Made by a program: the position numbers and the translations under genes
Source of the DNA: Maribacter huludaoensis
GTDB taxonomy: Bacteria; Bacteroidota; Bacteroidia; Flavobacteriales; Flavobacteriaceae
DNA: 64,000 nucleotides
NCBI RefSeq assembly: GCF_029350945.1
Contig: NZ_JARKMS010000006.1
Location: 124,001-188,000 of the forward strand
Reading direction: 5' to 3'
The notes under the pieces: model-generated
Databases searched by the model: none
Told to the model about the DNA's origin: nothing
What the model saw: the letters and a program-made list of their open reading frames with translations, nothing else
In this document: piece by piece, positions 9,207-18,752 of the stretch
Layout of the letters: each line of letters begins with the position of its first letter
Position numbering within the stretch: the stretch's first letter is position 1

Positions 9207-9308
9207 AATGGTATTTATTTATTTAAAACTACCATTTTATGAGCTAAATAGTGCTTTTTTATGGTATAATGTTCTAATAATACCATAATAGGATGTTTAA
9301 TTACCATT
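9207..9308. promoter_or_regulatory. Array of TACCAT/ATGGTA half-sites, probable AraC-regulator operator
   Basis: Two inverted pairs: AATGGTA 9207-9213 with TACCATT 9230-9236, and TTATGGTAT 9259-9267 with ATACCATAA 9280-9288 (perfect). A fifth copy, TACCATT 9302-9308, lies 21 bp after the fourth in direct orientation, about two helical turns. The pair centres are about 52 bp apart, near five turns. The last copy abuts the TTTG at 9309-9312, a likely -33 element of the pump promoter. Confidence 0.65.
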
Positions 9309-9336
9309 TTTGCGATTAGATGCTACGTTAACTTTG
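9309..9336 (+). promoter_or_regulatory. Promoter of the RND efflux operon
   Basis: Bacteroidota-type -7 box TAACTTTG at 9329-9336 and TTTG at 9309-9312 as -33 element, 16 bp apart (slightly short). Transcription should begin near 9343, which rules out translation starts upstream of about 9343. Confidence 0.6.
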
Positions 9337-9384
9337 CGCCTCAAAATAGATAATTCTAATATGATGCGTAAATCTGAATTTGGT

Positions 9385-10455
9385 ATGAAGAAAAAATACC
9401 TGTGGTATCTACCAAAAAGTCTTTCAATTGTTTTTTTGGTGCTATTAACTATAAGCTGTGGTAACGAGGAAAAACCCAAGGTGAATAAAACCATTAAGGT
9501 GGAGGTTATCAACGTTGGTCTCAATACCAATAATTCTCAAAGTAAAGTAGCTTATAATGGTACAATAGAAGCAGATGTAGCTATAAAGTCTAGCTTTCAA
9601 GTATCTGGTAATGTAGTACATGTTCCTGTATCTATTGGCGACTTTGTAAAGAAGAACCAATTGATCGCGCAAATTGATGCTACTATTTACTCTAGCCAAT
9701 ATGAACAACAACTTGCCCAGGTGCGTTTGGCAAAAGAAAATTACGAGCGTATCAATAATGTCTTCCAGAAAGGAAGTATTGCAGAGATAAGAATGTTAGA
9801 AGCTAGATCACAATATGAACAGGCACAGGCAGCTGCAAAAATGACCTATGAAAATGTACGCCATGCAAAACTTTATGCCCCAATGGACGGGTATGTAAGT
9901 GACAAAATGATGGATGTTGGAGATTTGGCGCAACCTGGTCAACCGGTAGTGGAGATCGTGAATATCAATGCTGTAAAAGCTGTATTTCCAATACCTGATG
10001 GAGAAATCAATTCCATAACAAAAGGTGATTCTGCAAATGTAAATCTCCCAACATTGGACAAATCAATTATAGGAATTGTTGATGAAGTTTCCATACAGTC
10101 CAATCAAGGTTCACCAGTGTATACGGCATACGTAAAATTGAACAATCCTGATAAACAGATAAAACCTGGTATGACCTGTAATGTGCGTTTACAGGATAAG
10201 GTAGAAAATGGTAAAAATGTAAAAGAGGTTATCGTAATTCCTTCAGAAAGTATTGCGGTTACCGAAGATGGTAAACAGTATGTATATATAGTTGACAATG
10301 GTATCGCGGAAAGAAAATATATAGAAACTGGCGAATTGTATGATAGTGGTATAGTGGTTAAAAAGGGACTTGCAAAAGGAGATCATCTTATTATATCTGG
10401 TTATCACAAACTAACACAGAGTACACCGGTAGAAATTGTTAATGACGCTAAGTAG
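9385..10455 (+). CDS. RND efflux periplasmic adaptor (HlyD/MFP family) lipoprotein
   Basis: Membrane fusion protein linking the inner-membrane pump to TolC. Starting at the ATG at 9385 gives MKKKYLWYL followed by a hydrophobic run and the lipobox LTISC; an in-frame ATG at 9361 is also possible. Domains in order: lipoyl-like half (SFQVSGNVVHVPVSIGDFVKKNQ), alpha-helical hairpin with QYEQQLAQVRLAKENYERI, second lipoyl half (LYAPMDGYVSDKMMDVGDLA), beta-barrel and membrane-proximal domain. Nine bases separate its stop from the pump gene. Part of a three-gene efflux operon under the divergent AraC regulator. Confidence 0.93.
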   Translation: MKKKYLWYLPKSLSIVFLVLLTISCGNEEKPKVNKTIKVEVINVGLNTNNSQSKVAYNGTIEADVAIKSSFQVSGNVVHVPVSIGDFVKKNQLIAQIDATIYSSQYEQQLAQVRLAKENYERINNVFQKGSIAEIRMLEARSQYEQAQAAAKMTYENVRHAKLYAPMDGYVSDKMMDVGDLAQPGQPVVEIVNINAVKAVFPIPDGEINSITKGDSANVNLPTLDKSIIGIVDEVSIQSNQGSPVYTAYVKLNNPDKQIKPGMTCNVRLQDKVENGKNVKEVIVIPSESIAVTEDGKQYVYIVDNGIAERKYIETGELYDSGIVVKKGLAKGDHLIISGYHKLTQSTPVEIVNDAK

Positions 10456-10463
10456 TTTTTAAG

Positions 10464-13400
10464 ATGAAGAAAAAAAGCGGAGCCATAGATTGGGCCTTTA
10501 AACATTCTACATTTCCTATAGTACTTGCGTTATGCTTGGTGCTCATGGGTGCTTATGGGCTTTTTAACATGCCTAGAAACGAATTCCCCGACTTTACAAT
10601 AAGACAAGGTCTTATCATTGGGTCGTATCCGGGTGCCTCTTCTGAAAAGGTGGAGCAAGAACTGACCACAAAAGTAGAAGAGTTTTTATTTGGGTACAAT
10701 GAGGTTGATAAGACCAAAACCTATTCGTATTCCAAAGATGGTCTAATGTACATCTATGTAGAGATATCGGACAAAATAGACCATAATGCTACTGAACAGT
10801 TTTGGAATAAGCTAAAGTCAGAGGTATTGATCTTTCAACAGCTAGAGCTTCCTAGAGAAGTTCAGGGTGTTATGGTGAACAGTGATTTTGGTAGTACGGC
10901 TGCCTTAATACTTGGTGTACAGTCAGATACCAGACCTTACAAAGATCTGCAACGACATGTAGAGGATATCGAAGATGAATTACGACAGATAGATAACATG
11001 GCTAAAATTTCGCATTCGGGCGGACTTACAGAGCAAATTGCCGTGTATGTGGATCAAGATAAATTGGCTAGTTATGGCATAACGCCTAGCAGTATTGCCA
11101 ACAGTTTACAAAATCAAGGTGCCGTGGTTAGTGCGGGTTCCTTGGAAAATTCAGAAAGGGAAAGACCTATCTATCTTGAAACTTCATTGAAGACCGAAGC
11201 CGATATTGCCAATCAATCCATAAAAACGGAAGAAAACGGAAATATTATACGTGTACGAGATGTTGCCCGTGTTGTTCGTGAATATGATGATCCAGATTCT
11301 TATTTGACCATTAGCGGATCTAAGGGTATGATCATTACTTTAGAAATGGCGAAGAAAGGCAACATTGTTCAATTCGGTGAAGAAATTGATGAGCGATTAG
11401 AAAAGGTCATCAGTGAATTGCCAAGTGATATTACCATTACAAAAATTGCGAATCAGCCAGAAGTGGTGGATCATTCTATAAGCCACTTTATGAAAGAGTT
11501 TGGTTATGCCTTGATCGGTGTAATCATCGTTACCCTAATATTGCTTCCGTTCAGGGTGGCATCGGTAGCGGCAGCAACCATACCTATTACCATTTCAGCA
11601 ACACTTGCCATAATGTACTTTATGGGAATAGAACTGAATACGGTAACGTTAGCGGCGCTTATTGTGGTACTGGGTATTGTGGTAGATGATCCTATTGTCA
11701 TTATAGATAACTATGTAGAAAAACTTGATGAGGGTATGTCAATACCTGAAGCTGCCGTTAGTAGCGCCAAAGAACTTTTTCCATCTGTTTTTACCGCAAC
11801 ATTGGCTATCTCGGCAACATTTTATCCTTTGTTGTTTTTCATGGAAGGTGTGGCATCAGATTTTATTAGTGCATTTCCGTACGTTATAATTATTGCGCTT
11901 ACATTATCCTTGATCATATCTATTTTATTGGTGCCTTTCATTAATTCACTTTTCATAAAAAAGGGATTACATGATAACCCTCAAGAAAAAGGACAAGATG
12001 ATAAAAAATCTATGTTGGACAGACTGCAATCCTTTTTTGACAATGCGGTCAATAAAGCCATGGAACGTTATAAATTGACCATTGGTTTAGGTATTGTGGC
12101 AGTTGTGGTAGGTGTATTGCTTTTTGGAGGCATTAGCCAGCAATTATTTCCAAAAGTGGAACGTAATCAATTCTCAATAGAGATCAATTTAAACCCAGGG
12201 AGTAGTCTAGATGAAACTACCAAGGTGGTAAACGGATTGGAGAAAGTATTAAAAGCCGATGAACGTGTAGCATTTTACACCAGTTTTATCGGTCAAAGTT
12301 CTCCTCGTTTCCATACGTTGTATGCACCAAACCTGCCAGCAAAAAACTATGCACAAATTTTGGTAACTACCATATCTGATGATGCTACGGTTGAGGTTTT
12401 GAACGAGTATGATGAAAAATATGCGGATATGTATCCAAATGCATATTTAAGAATGAAGCAATTGGATATGGCAGGTGCAAACGCGCCTATAGAGGTAAGG
12501 TTGTATGGTACTGATGTTGATCAGCTTAAAAAGTATGGCGATACCATAATCAATATTGCACGTAATACACCAAAAACACTTTGGAGCAGAACTGACTTTG
12601 GCAGTATGAAAGAAGCTGTAAAAATGGAGGTTAAGCAGAATGAAGCTGCAAGGCTAGGTCTAAACAACAGAGATATTGCCAATGCCGTTGCAGTGAACAC
12701 TACGGGCTTAAAAGCTACAGAGGTTTGGGATGAGGATTATACTATTGATGTGAAGATCAAAAGTGAGAATCAGCACCGGCAAAATGTATCGGATCTGCGT
12801 CAGCTATCCATAATTTCTGCTCAGAAACAAGCAAAGGTTCCTTTACGACAAGTGGCTGAGATTACTCCGCAATGGTCTCAAGAACAAATTACCAATAGAA
12901 ATGGAAACCGTTGCCTTACCGTTCGTGTAGACATTACCAAAGATGCGGTTGCCAATGAGGTACTCGCAGAAATGATACCTCATATTGATGAGATCACCTT
13001 TCCCGAGGATATCAGAATAGAGTTTGGTGGTGAGTATGAGCTGCAAATAGAGAACAATAAACCAATGGGACTTTCCCTTATGCTTAGTGTGGTTTTGATT
13101 TTCTTGATACTGCTATGGCACTTTAAAAACTTTATGCACGCACTGTTAAGTTTTATCACCATGCCATTGAGCATTTTTGGCGCGGCTTTAGGGTTGATAT
13201 TGATGCAGTATCCTTTTGGATTTACTTCATTTCTTGGTCTTTTGGCGCTATGTGGAATTGTAGTAAGAAACGGAATTATATTAATTGATTATGCTGATGA
13301 GTTAAGGCATGAACATGGCTATAGTGTTAAAAAAGCCGCTATTCTAGCAGCGGAAAGACGTATGCGCCCCATTTTCTTGACATCTTCCGCAGCAGCTGTT

Positions 13401-13583
13401 GGGGTAATACCAATGATCGTGAGTCGCTCTAGCTTATGGGGACCGTTGGGTACCGTAATTGCATTCGGACTCATGTTCTCCATGGTACTTACTTTATTTG
13501 TTCTTCCTGTGCTGTACTGGTTATTCTTTAGAAAAGAGGATAATGAGACTACCACAGAAGAAGTGGTCAACACTAATGTTTAA
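10464..13583 (+). CDS. RND efflux pump, AcrB/MMPL-type inner-membrane permease
   Basis: 1039 residues, full length for the hydrophobe/amphiphile efflux family. It shows the usual plan: one N-terminal transmembrane helix, a large periplasmic loop, five helices, a linker (about residues 500-540), then the second repeat. Helix 4 carries VVLGIVVDDPIVIIDNY, where the paired Asp residues match the proton-relay Asp pair of RND pumps. The exporter probably removes drugs or lipophilic compounds; the substrate cannot be read from sequence. It is the middle gene of the adaptor-pump-TolC operon. Confidence 0.95.
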   Translation: MKKKSGAIDWAFKHSTFPIVLALCLVLMGAYGLFNMPRNEFPDFTIRQGLIIGSYPGASSEKVEQELTTKVEEFLFGYNEVDKTKTYSYSKDGLMYIYVEISDKIDHNATEQFWNKLKSEVLIFQQLELPREVQGVMVNSDFGSTAALILGVQSDTRPYKDLQRHVEDIEDELRQIDNMAKISHSGGLTEQIAVYVDQDKLASYGITPSSIANSLQNQGAVVSAGSLENSERERPIYLETSLKTEADIANQSIKTEENGNIIRVRDVARVVREYDDPDSYLTISGSKGMIITLEMAKKGNIVQFGEEIDERLEKVISELPSDITITKIANQPEVVDHSISHFMKEFGYALIGVIIVTLILLPFRVASVAAATIPITISATLAIMYFMGIELNTVTLAALIVVLGIVVDDPIVIIDNYVEKLDEGMSIPEAAVSSAKELFPSVFTATLAISATFYPLLFFMEGVASDFISAFPYVIIIALTLSLIISILLVPFINSLFIKKGLHDNPQEKGQDDKKSMLDRLQSFFDNAVNKAMERYKLTIGLGIVAVVVGVLLFGGISQQLFPKVERNQFSIEINLNPGSSLDETTKVVNGLEKVLKADERVAFYTSFIGQSSPRFHTLYAPNLPAKNYAQILVTTISDDATVEVLNEYDEKYADMYPNAYLRMKQLDMAGANAPIEVRLYGTDVDQLKKYGDTIINIARNTPKTLWSRTDFGSMKEAVKMEVKQNEAARLGLNNRDIANAVAVNTTGLKATEVWDEDYTIDVKIKSENQHRQNVSDLRQLSIISAQKQAKVPLRQVAEITPQWSQEQITNRNGNRCLTVRVDITKDAVANEVLAEMIPHIDEITFPEDIRIEFGGEYELQIENNKPMGLSLMLSVVLIFLILLWHFKNFMHALLSFITMPLSIFGAALGLILMQYPFGFTSFLGLLALCGIVVRNGIILIDYADELRHEHGYSVKKAAILAAERRMRPIFLTSSAAAVGVIPMIVSRSSLWGPLGTVIAFGLMFSMVLTLFVLPVLYWLFFRKEDNETTTEEVVNTNV

Positions 13584-13599
13584 TAGTAGAATTTAAGTA

Positions 13600-14943
13600 A
13601 TGAAACACATAAATACTTATTTATCCAAGGTTGGTAAATCACGTAGCTTTTTAACGATATTTTGTTCCGTAGCTATTTTAGGGAATGTATTTGCCCAACA
13701 AATTTCATTGGAAGAAAGTAAAGAAGCTGCTTTAAAGCATAGTAATGCCATTAAGAACGGTTTGCTGACCATAGAGAAGTCAGAAGCCTTTAAACGTGAA
13801 ATGGTAGCAAACTATTTTCCTAATGTAGAGGCTAGTGCACTTGGGCTATATGCGCCTAATGATCTCATTGGTCCTATAGACGGTTTTCTTCCCAATGGTA
13901 TAGATAACTTATATAATGCCAGTGCAACGGCAACCGAAGTAATTTATGCCGGCGGAAAAATTAGAAACTCCAATGCATTGGCAGATATACAATTAGAGAC
14001 TTCTCAAATTAGGGCGGAACAAGCGGTAGATAGCGTTTTGTTGGTAACCGAAAATAAGTTTTGGCAATTGGTACAAATACAAGAGCAACAAAAAGTGGTA
14101 GAGACCAATGAGATTTATCTAGATGAACTTTTAAAGCAACAGCAGGATCTATTGGAAGCGGGTCTTATTGCAAAAAACCAATTGTTACAGGTAAAGGTCA
14201 ACCGTAGCGAATTGCTTTTAAATAAAAGTAGATTGGAGAATATGCGCAAACTCGCATTGCTGGATTTTTCTCTTTATGTAGGCGTGGCTTATTCACCAAA
14301 CATGAAAGCCGCTGCAGATTTTGATCAAACGATGGTTCCTGATTTTATGTATACCGAGCCAGATATGGATCTTACTGGTAACAGTAATTATAAGCTTCTT
14401 GAAAAGTCTATAACGGCAAGTAGTCTACAGACTAAAATGGCAAAAGCAGATATGTTACCTTCTTTAGCGGTAGGAGTGAGTGCCGTTGAATTTGGTGCTT
14501 TTGATGATGATTTGGATAGTCAGTTTACCGGCTTTGCCTTTGGTTCTTTAAGTATCCCCATTTCAGATTGGTGGGGTGGCGGTAAACAAAGACTTAAGCA
14601 AGAAAGAATACAAGAAGAAATAGCCCAGAACAACCGTATGGATGGTATAGACCAATTAAAAGTGGCTATTACCCAAAGTTGGTATGATTTGTTGAATGCA
14701 CACGAGCAAATTCAATATGCATTGGAAAACAAGCAATTGGCAGAAGAAAACTTAAAAGTGAACAGAGACAATTATGATAACGGCTTAAGTAACATAACCG
14801 ATTTATTAGATGCACAGGCCATGGCGCAGAATGCCCAATCTACATTGATAGATGCTTATACAAATTATGAAAATAAAGAAATCACCTATTTGTACAGAAC
14901 GGATCAATTGGTAGTTCCAAGTTTAGAGAGTTTAAAGCAATAA
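13600..14943 (+). CDS. TolC family outer-membrane efflux protein
   Basis: 447 residues with an N-terminal signal peptide ending near NVFAQ. The two long alpha-helical repeats of the TolC fold are visible, for example ISLEESKEAALKHSNAIKNG at the first repeat and DNYDNGLSNITDLLDAQ near the end of the second, the latter being a family hallmark. It supplies the outer-membrane channel for the RND pump 16 bp upstream, completing the tripartite exporter. It is the last gene of the operon; the next gene starts 75 bp downstream and looks unrelated. Confidence 0.93.
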   Translation: MKHINTYLSKVGKSRSFLTIFCSVAILGNVFAQQISLEESKEAALKHSNAIKNGLLTIEKSEAFKREMVANYFPNVEASALGLYAPNDLIGPIDGFLPNGIDNLYNASATATEVIYAGGKIRNSNALADIQLETSQIRAEQAVDSVLLVTENKFWQLVQIQEQQKVVETNEIYLDELLKQQQDLLEAGLIAKNQLLQVKVNRSELLLNKSRLENMRKLALLDFSLYVGVAYSPNMKAAADFDQTMVPDFMYTEPDMDLTGNSNYKLLEKSITASSLQTKMAKADMLPSLAVGVSAVEFGAFDDDLDSQFTGFAFGSLSIPISDWWGGGKQRLKQERIQEEIAQNNRMDGIDQLKVAITQSWYDLLNAHEQIQYALENKQLAEENLKVNRDNYDNGLSNITDLLDAQAMAQNAQSTLIDAYTNYENKEITYLYRTDQLVVPSLESLKQ

Positions 14944-15018
14944 CCGCAAGCTATAGCCTAAACTTTATATTGCGGTAATTTCTAGATTCCCAGCATCAAT
15001 AAGGAATATCAGGTCCGT

Positions 15019-16071
15019 ATGAAAATGAAACAGATATTTAGAATGTTGACCCTGGCGGTAATGTGGCTAATTGCTATAATGGTGTTTGATATAGTGCTGA
15101 ATATAAAAATTTTTCAAAGTGAAGATTGGCTTGCTTATTTAGAATATACGTTTACTTCAATTTTACCTTTTGTACTGGTTTACTGCTTGATAATTAGCGC
15201 AAGCGATGTTTTTTTGTTACGTAAAATGCTTAGGGATTATCCGTTTGCTAAAGTGGTATTCATAAAAGCCATTTTACAATTTGCGGTGATGTATTTTATA
15301 CATTTTGTAGGTACCTATATAATTTTTGAATTAATGCCACCAAGTTCTAATGAAGCGGTCAATGCACATTATGCCTATTTAGGGTCTTCACTTAATATAT
15401 TCTATATCATATATTTTTTTGTAGTTAGTTTTCATTTCAGTTTATATGCACAGGTTTCTAGAAAATTTGGTTCTACAAATCTTTATGATATTATCATGGG
15501 TACTTATTTTAAACCGAAAGAAGCTCAGCGTATTTTTATGTTTTTAGACCTTAATCAATCTACGACAATAGCTGAAGAAATTGGGCACCTTAAATATAGC
15601 AGACTCATACAAGAATGCTTTAGCAAGTTAACCCATCATATTGAAAATTATGATGCTGAGGTGTACCAATATGTTGGGGATGAGGCGGTGCTTACTTGGC
15701 AAAAATCTAACAGTATTGCTGCACAACAATGCTTGGACCTATTTAAAGATTTTCAAGATAATTTAGATGCAGCGGCACATGAATTTAAAACTGAGTTTGG
15801 TTGGGTACCTAAGTTTAAATCTGGTGTATGCTATGGTACGGTAGCCATTGCTGAAGTAGGAGACTATAAAAGGGATATCGCTTTTCATGGCACCGTTTTA
15901 AATACGGGAGCCAGATTATGTCAATTATGCAAAGAAATCAATGAAGATATTCTTTTCTCGAATTCGTTCTTTTCTCTTTTGACCCATGGTGTAGACCGGT
16001 TAGAATATATAGGAGACTATATGCTTACAGGAAGAACGTCTAATGAAAAAGTGTATCGCTTATTAAGCTAG
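15019..16071 (+). CDS. Membrane class III adenylate/guanylate cyclase
   Basis: 350 residues. Four hydrophobic helices fill residues about 8-145, then a cytoplasmic nucleotide cyclase domain to the end. Catalytic features look intact: metal-binding Asp177 (FMFLDLNQST) and Asp221 (YVGDEAV), and the transition-state pair Asn295 and Arg299 in LNTGARL. This suggests active synthesis of a cyclic nucleotide; Asp286 hints at ATP but this is weak. It stands between the efflux operon and an unrelated gene. The membrane part resembles no sensor I can name, so the signal is unknown. Confidence 0.85.
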   Translation: MKMKQIFRMLTLAVMWLIAIMVFDIVLNIKIFQSEDWLAYLEYTFTSILPFVLVYCLIISASDVFLLRKMLRDYPFAKVVFIKAILQFAVMYFIHFVGTYIIFELMPPSSNEAVNAHYAYLGSSLNIFYIIYFFVVSFHFSLYAQVSRKFGSTNLYDIIMGTYFKPKEAQRIFMFLDLNQSTTIAEEIGHLKYSRLIQECFSKLTHHIENYDAEVYQYVGDEAVLTWQKSNSIAAQQCLDLFKDFQDNLDAAAHEFKTEFGWVPKFKSGVCYGTVAIAEVGDYKRDIAFHGTVLNTGARLCQLCKEINEDILFSNSFFSLLTHGVDRLEYIGDYMLTGRTSNEKVYRLLS

Positions 16072-16280
16072 TATTCTGCCATACTTTTTATATAAAATAT
16101 ATGTTGACATGAAGTGATGTTAAATTACAGAAGAAAAATCTGGAGTAAGAGATTTTATTAGTTTGACAATTTTAAGGTGTCTTTTTAACCGAATACATTA
16201 AATCAACAATTTCTTAACCTAAACTTTTGAAAATGAGTATTTTCTATGTTACTTTTATAATAGAATAAAATACTATAAAA

Positions 16281-16946
16281 ATGGCACTGAAAAAACAAGT
16301 AAAAGGAAAATATACATTAGTCACCTTTACCATAGCGGAGAATGAAGCACCTAGTACGTCTAACGTAATACTTTTGGGCGATTTTAATAATTGGCAGACA
16401 AACGATAGTTCTTTTCAAATGGAGAAGAAAGGTGGTAGCTATGAGAAGAGTGTAAAACTGGAAAATGGTAAAAAATATGAATTTAGGTATTTGAGTGATG
16501 ATAAGGGATGGTTCAATGACCATGCTGCAGATGCATATGTACCTTCTCCATATTTTGGAATAGATAACAGTGTGGTTGATTTAAGTGCTTTACCGGAAAA
16601 AAAGAAGACTGTAAAGAAAGTTGCCGCTAAAAAGCCAGTAGCTAAAAAAACGGTTGCCAAAAAGCCTGTAGCGAAGAAAACAACGACCAAGGCCAAAAAA
16701 GATGATCTTAAGAAAATTGAAGGTATTGGCCCTAAAATTGCATCAATATTGACCGATAACGGTTATGGTACTTTCAGTGCGCTTAGTAAGGCATCAGTAA
16801 AATCTTTAGAGGAAATTTTAAAAGCTGCTGGACCTCGTTACACTATGCATAAACCAGGTACATGGCCAAAGCAGGCTAAATTGGCAGCTTCTGGTGACTG
16901 GGATAAATTAAAAACATTACAGGATAAATTAGATGGCGGTAAATAA
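16281..16946 (+). CDS. CBM48/isoamylase-N-like domain fused to a Lys-rich linker and a helix-hairpin-helix domain
   Basis: 221 residues, no signal peptide. Residues about 8-100 form an early-set beta-sandwich like those binding glycogen in AMPK and branching enzymes (NVILLGDFNNWQ, YEFRYLSDD, WFNDHAADAYV). Residues about 108-140 are a basic repeat of KKPVAKK/KKTVAKK units, like eukaryotic histone H1 tails. Residues about 142-221 contain DDLKKIEGIGPKIASILTDN, a helix-hairpin-helix typical of DNA binding. Separate parts are recognisable; the combined role is unknown. DNA or nucleoid association of the C-terminal half is an inference. Confidence 0.75.
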   Translation: MALKKQVKGKYTLVTFTIAENEAPSTSNVILLGDFNNWQTNDSSFQMEKKGGSYEKSVKLENGKKYEFRYLSDDKGWFNDHAADAYVPSPYFGIDNSVVDLSALPEKKKTVKKVAAKKPVAKKTVAKKPVAKKTTTKAKKDDLKKIEGIGPKIASILTDNGYGTFSALSKASVKSLEEILKAAGPRYTMHKPGTWPKQAKLAASGDWDKLKTLQDKLDGGK

Positions 16947-16961
16947 TTGCCAGTATTATAC

Positions 16962-17000
16962 AACAAAAAGCCCTAACAGTATATCTTAGGGCTTTTGTTT
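16962..17000. terminator. Bidirectional rho-independent terminator
   Basis: Inverted repeat ACAAAAAGCCCTAA with TTAGGGCTTTTGT around a 9-base loop, flanked by A- and T-runs. It lies between two convergent genes (stops at 16946 and 17024) and can serve both. Confidence 0.8.
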
Positions 17001-17023
17001 ATTATAGAATTCTTGCTTACAAG

Positions 17024-17461
17024 TTAATATTTCATTGCAGTTTGGTAATCTATAATAAATTTTTTCATCATGCTTTGTAGTTCTGTTTTGTCTTTTTTGC
17101 TCATTTTAATAATATTGAGCCAAGCAGTTCCAATGTCTTTAGGTGCAAAAGATGAAAACTGCTTTTTTACTACCAAGCCTTTTTCTTTAGGATAGAATGT
17201 GAGTCCTTTTTTAGTAATTTTTATATTATCGGCATCTATTTTTTGAACAGGAAATGTCAGCTGCATTGCATGCTGAATTTCATTGTAGAAGTAAACGTTG
17301 CCTTGTGTGGCATTTATTTTTGCATAGTAATTTCTATTATCATCACTATGTTCTTCTATAAAGGCATTTATAGTTTCTACTTGTGTTTGTAATTCTTGGG
17401 CTTTGATGGTTTTCACAAATGTGATGGTAAGAACAATGGCAATGAGTGCTTTTTTATACAT
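17024..17461 (-). CDS. Small secreted protein of unknown function
   Basis: 145 residues with an N-terminal signal peptide (hydrophobic to about residue 20, cleavage near KAQE). The mature part has alternating beta-type segments and a Lys-rich C-terminal half, and no motif I recognise. It is probably periplasmic. It follows the 200-residue secreted protein gene by 72 bp on the same strand and is the last gene of the leftward accessory run that shares the terminator at 16962-17000. Confidence 0.6.
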   Translation of the reverse strand: MYKKALIAIVLTITFVKTIKAQELQTQVETINAFIEEHSDDNRNYYAKINATQGNVYFYNEIQHAMQLTFPVQKIDADNIKITKKGLTFYPKEKGLVVKKQFSSFAPKDIGTAWLNIIKMSKKDKTELQSMMKKFIIDYQTAMKY

Positions 17462-17533
17462 GGTTTGTAATGTTTTATGTTGAATTTTATAAACGTTTGT
17501 AATACTACTTTGTTGCTTACTGTAGGGTTGAGG

Positions 17534-18136
17534 TTATTTAGAGCAATTATTGTAATGTTCCACAACTGCAACGATATCCTCTTTTCTAAACGTTTTATTT
17601 TTTAATTTCTCAACCAGTGTAGGGCAATCGCTAAAATAGTCCATAGCACGACTTTTAAAAGATTTTGAAGGTCTCGCGGTCAATAGTGGCGTGGCAATAT
17701 CTTCTTTTGCCCTCCGGACATAAAATTCATTTAAATGGTTGAAAGTAAAAGTGCCCGGTCTTGTTGTGGTCATGCTCACAGATCTGCCATATAAGGTAAC
17801 TGCGCCCGTGGTTACAATGCAGAAAATTTCCCGTTTCTTTTTAGAAACCGGTATGTATTTAAAATAGGCTATTTCTCTTTCAGAGAATACAAATTTTATA
17901 AAATCCACTTCCCCTGCATCAAATACAGATTTATTACCGGTAATTTTATCCTTGACCTTAACTTTTGATTTACCGTTAAAATGTATCAAATCTTTTGATA
18001 CGACTGGTATTTTTACTTCGCCGGAAAAAGTGTTTCCATTTTTTAAGATTACTTCCCCATTTGTCCATGTATATTGAGAAAATGAAATAGCGTAATACAA
18101 CAGGAATGCAAAAGTTATTATGGTTTTGTGAATCAC
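17534..18136 (-). CDS. Secreted protein of unknown function
   Basis: 200 residues beginning with a signal peptide (MIHKTIITFAFLLYYAISFS, cut near SQYTW). Residues 28-75 read as beta strands (GEVILKNGNTFSGEVKIPV), a pattern also found in other Bacteroidota periplasmic proteins, while the last 60 residues are helical with two Cys (CPTLVEKL and YNNCSK) that may form a disulfide. I do not recognise a family. It starts 7 bp after the stop of the 189-residue gene, so the two are likely translated from one message. Confidence 0.6.
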   Translation of the reverse strand: MIHKTIITFAFLLYYAISFSQYTWTNGEVILKNGNTFSGEVKIPVVSKDLIHFNGKSKVKVKDKITGNKSVFDAGEVDFIKFVFSEREIAYFKYIPVSKKKREIFCIVTTGAVTLYGRSVSMTTTRPGTFTFNHLNEFYVRRAKEDIATPLLTARPSKSFKSRAMDYFSDCPTLVEKLKNKTFRKEDIVAVVEHYNNCSK

Positions 18137-18143
18137 GTAAAAT

Positions 18144-18713
18144 TTATTTGGTTATCTCCCAATCTTGACCTTCGTATTCTCCCCAGGAACAGTCTGCCGG
18201 TTCTTTTAATACACCTTTGACCATTTTGATAAGTTTAGGATCCTCATCCTTAAAAATGCCCTCACCACCCATAATTAGAGCCCTGCTTAAATCATCGTAC
18301 ATTTTCTCTTTGTTCTGTATTAAATAATTTAATTGTCCTAATCTTAAATGTAAAAACGGATTGCCTACTGAATCTTTAAATTTCATAGCAAAATTAAAAT
18401 TGTCAATAGCATCTTCAATCCATCTTTCAGAAAAGCATACTTCTGCAATATGTATAATTACATATCTGCCTGCTCTAGTTCTTTTTTGTTCATCAGTTAA
18501 AGATTCATAAATTTTCATGAGCTTGTTAACCCTAGGCTCCACATCTAAATCATTATTTGTAGTAATCTGGTCAATTTTGGCTACCTTATCTTTAATTGAT
18601 ACTGGTATGTCAATGTATTGCTTGATTTTTGCAACGTCCGGTTCTTTTTTAGATTGTAATTGAACATTCTCCTGCTTTTTATCACTCTTTATTAAAAAAT
18701 CAAATAGCCCCAT
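18144..18713 (-). CDS. Cytoplasmic helical repeat (TPR-like) protein of unknown function
   Basis: 189 residues, no signal peptide. From about residue 55 the sequence is alpha-helical with TPR-like pairs (YVIIHIAEVCFSERWIEDAI, FLHLRLGQLNYLIQNKEKMY), and it ends in a Trp-rich tail with SWGEYEGQDWEI. The N-terminus is Lys/Gln-rich and looks disordered. No family is recognised. It lies between the hydrolase gene (39 bp upstream) and a secreted protein gene (7 bp downstream) on the minus strand. Confidence 0.55.
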   Translation of the reverse strand: MGLFDFLIKSDKKQENVQLQSKKEPDVAKIKQYIDIPVSIKDKVAKIDQITTNNDLDVEPRVNKLMKIYESLTDEQKRTRAGRYVIIHIAEVCFSERWIEDAIDNFNFAMKFKDSVGNPFLHLRLGQLNYLIQNKEKMYDDLSRALIMGGEGIFKDEDPKLIKMVKGVLKEPADCSWGEYEGQDWEITK

Positions 18714-18752
18714 GAAGTCAAGTATAATTGTTGTTATTGATAAACTATGTTG

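Noticed and set aside
9310-9384. Upstream TTG start for the RND adaptor
   Set aside because: It lies upstream of the predicted transcript start (about 9343) inside the operator/promoter; the ATG at 9385 gives a lipoprotein leader.
11504-11701. Antisense frames inside the RND pump gene
   Set aside because: Typical shadows of a strongly biased coding strand; no independent evidence.
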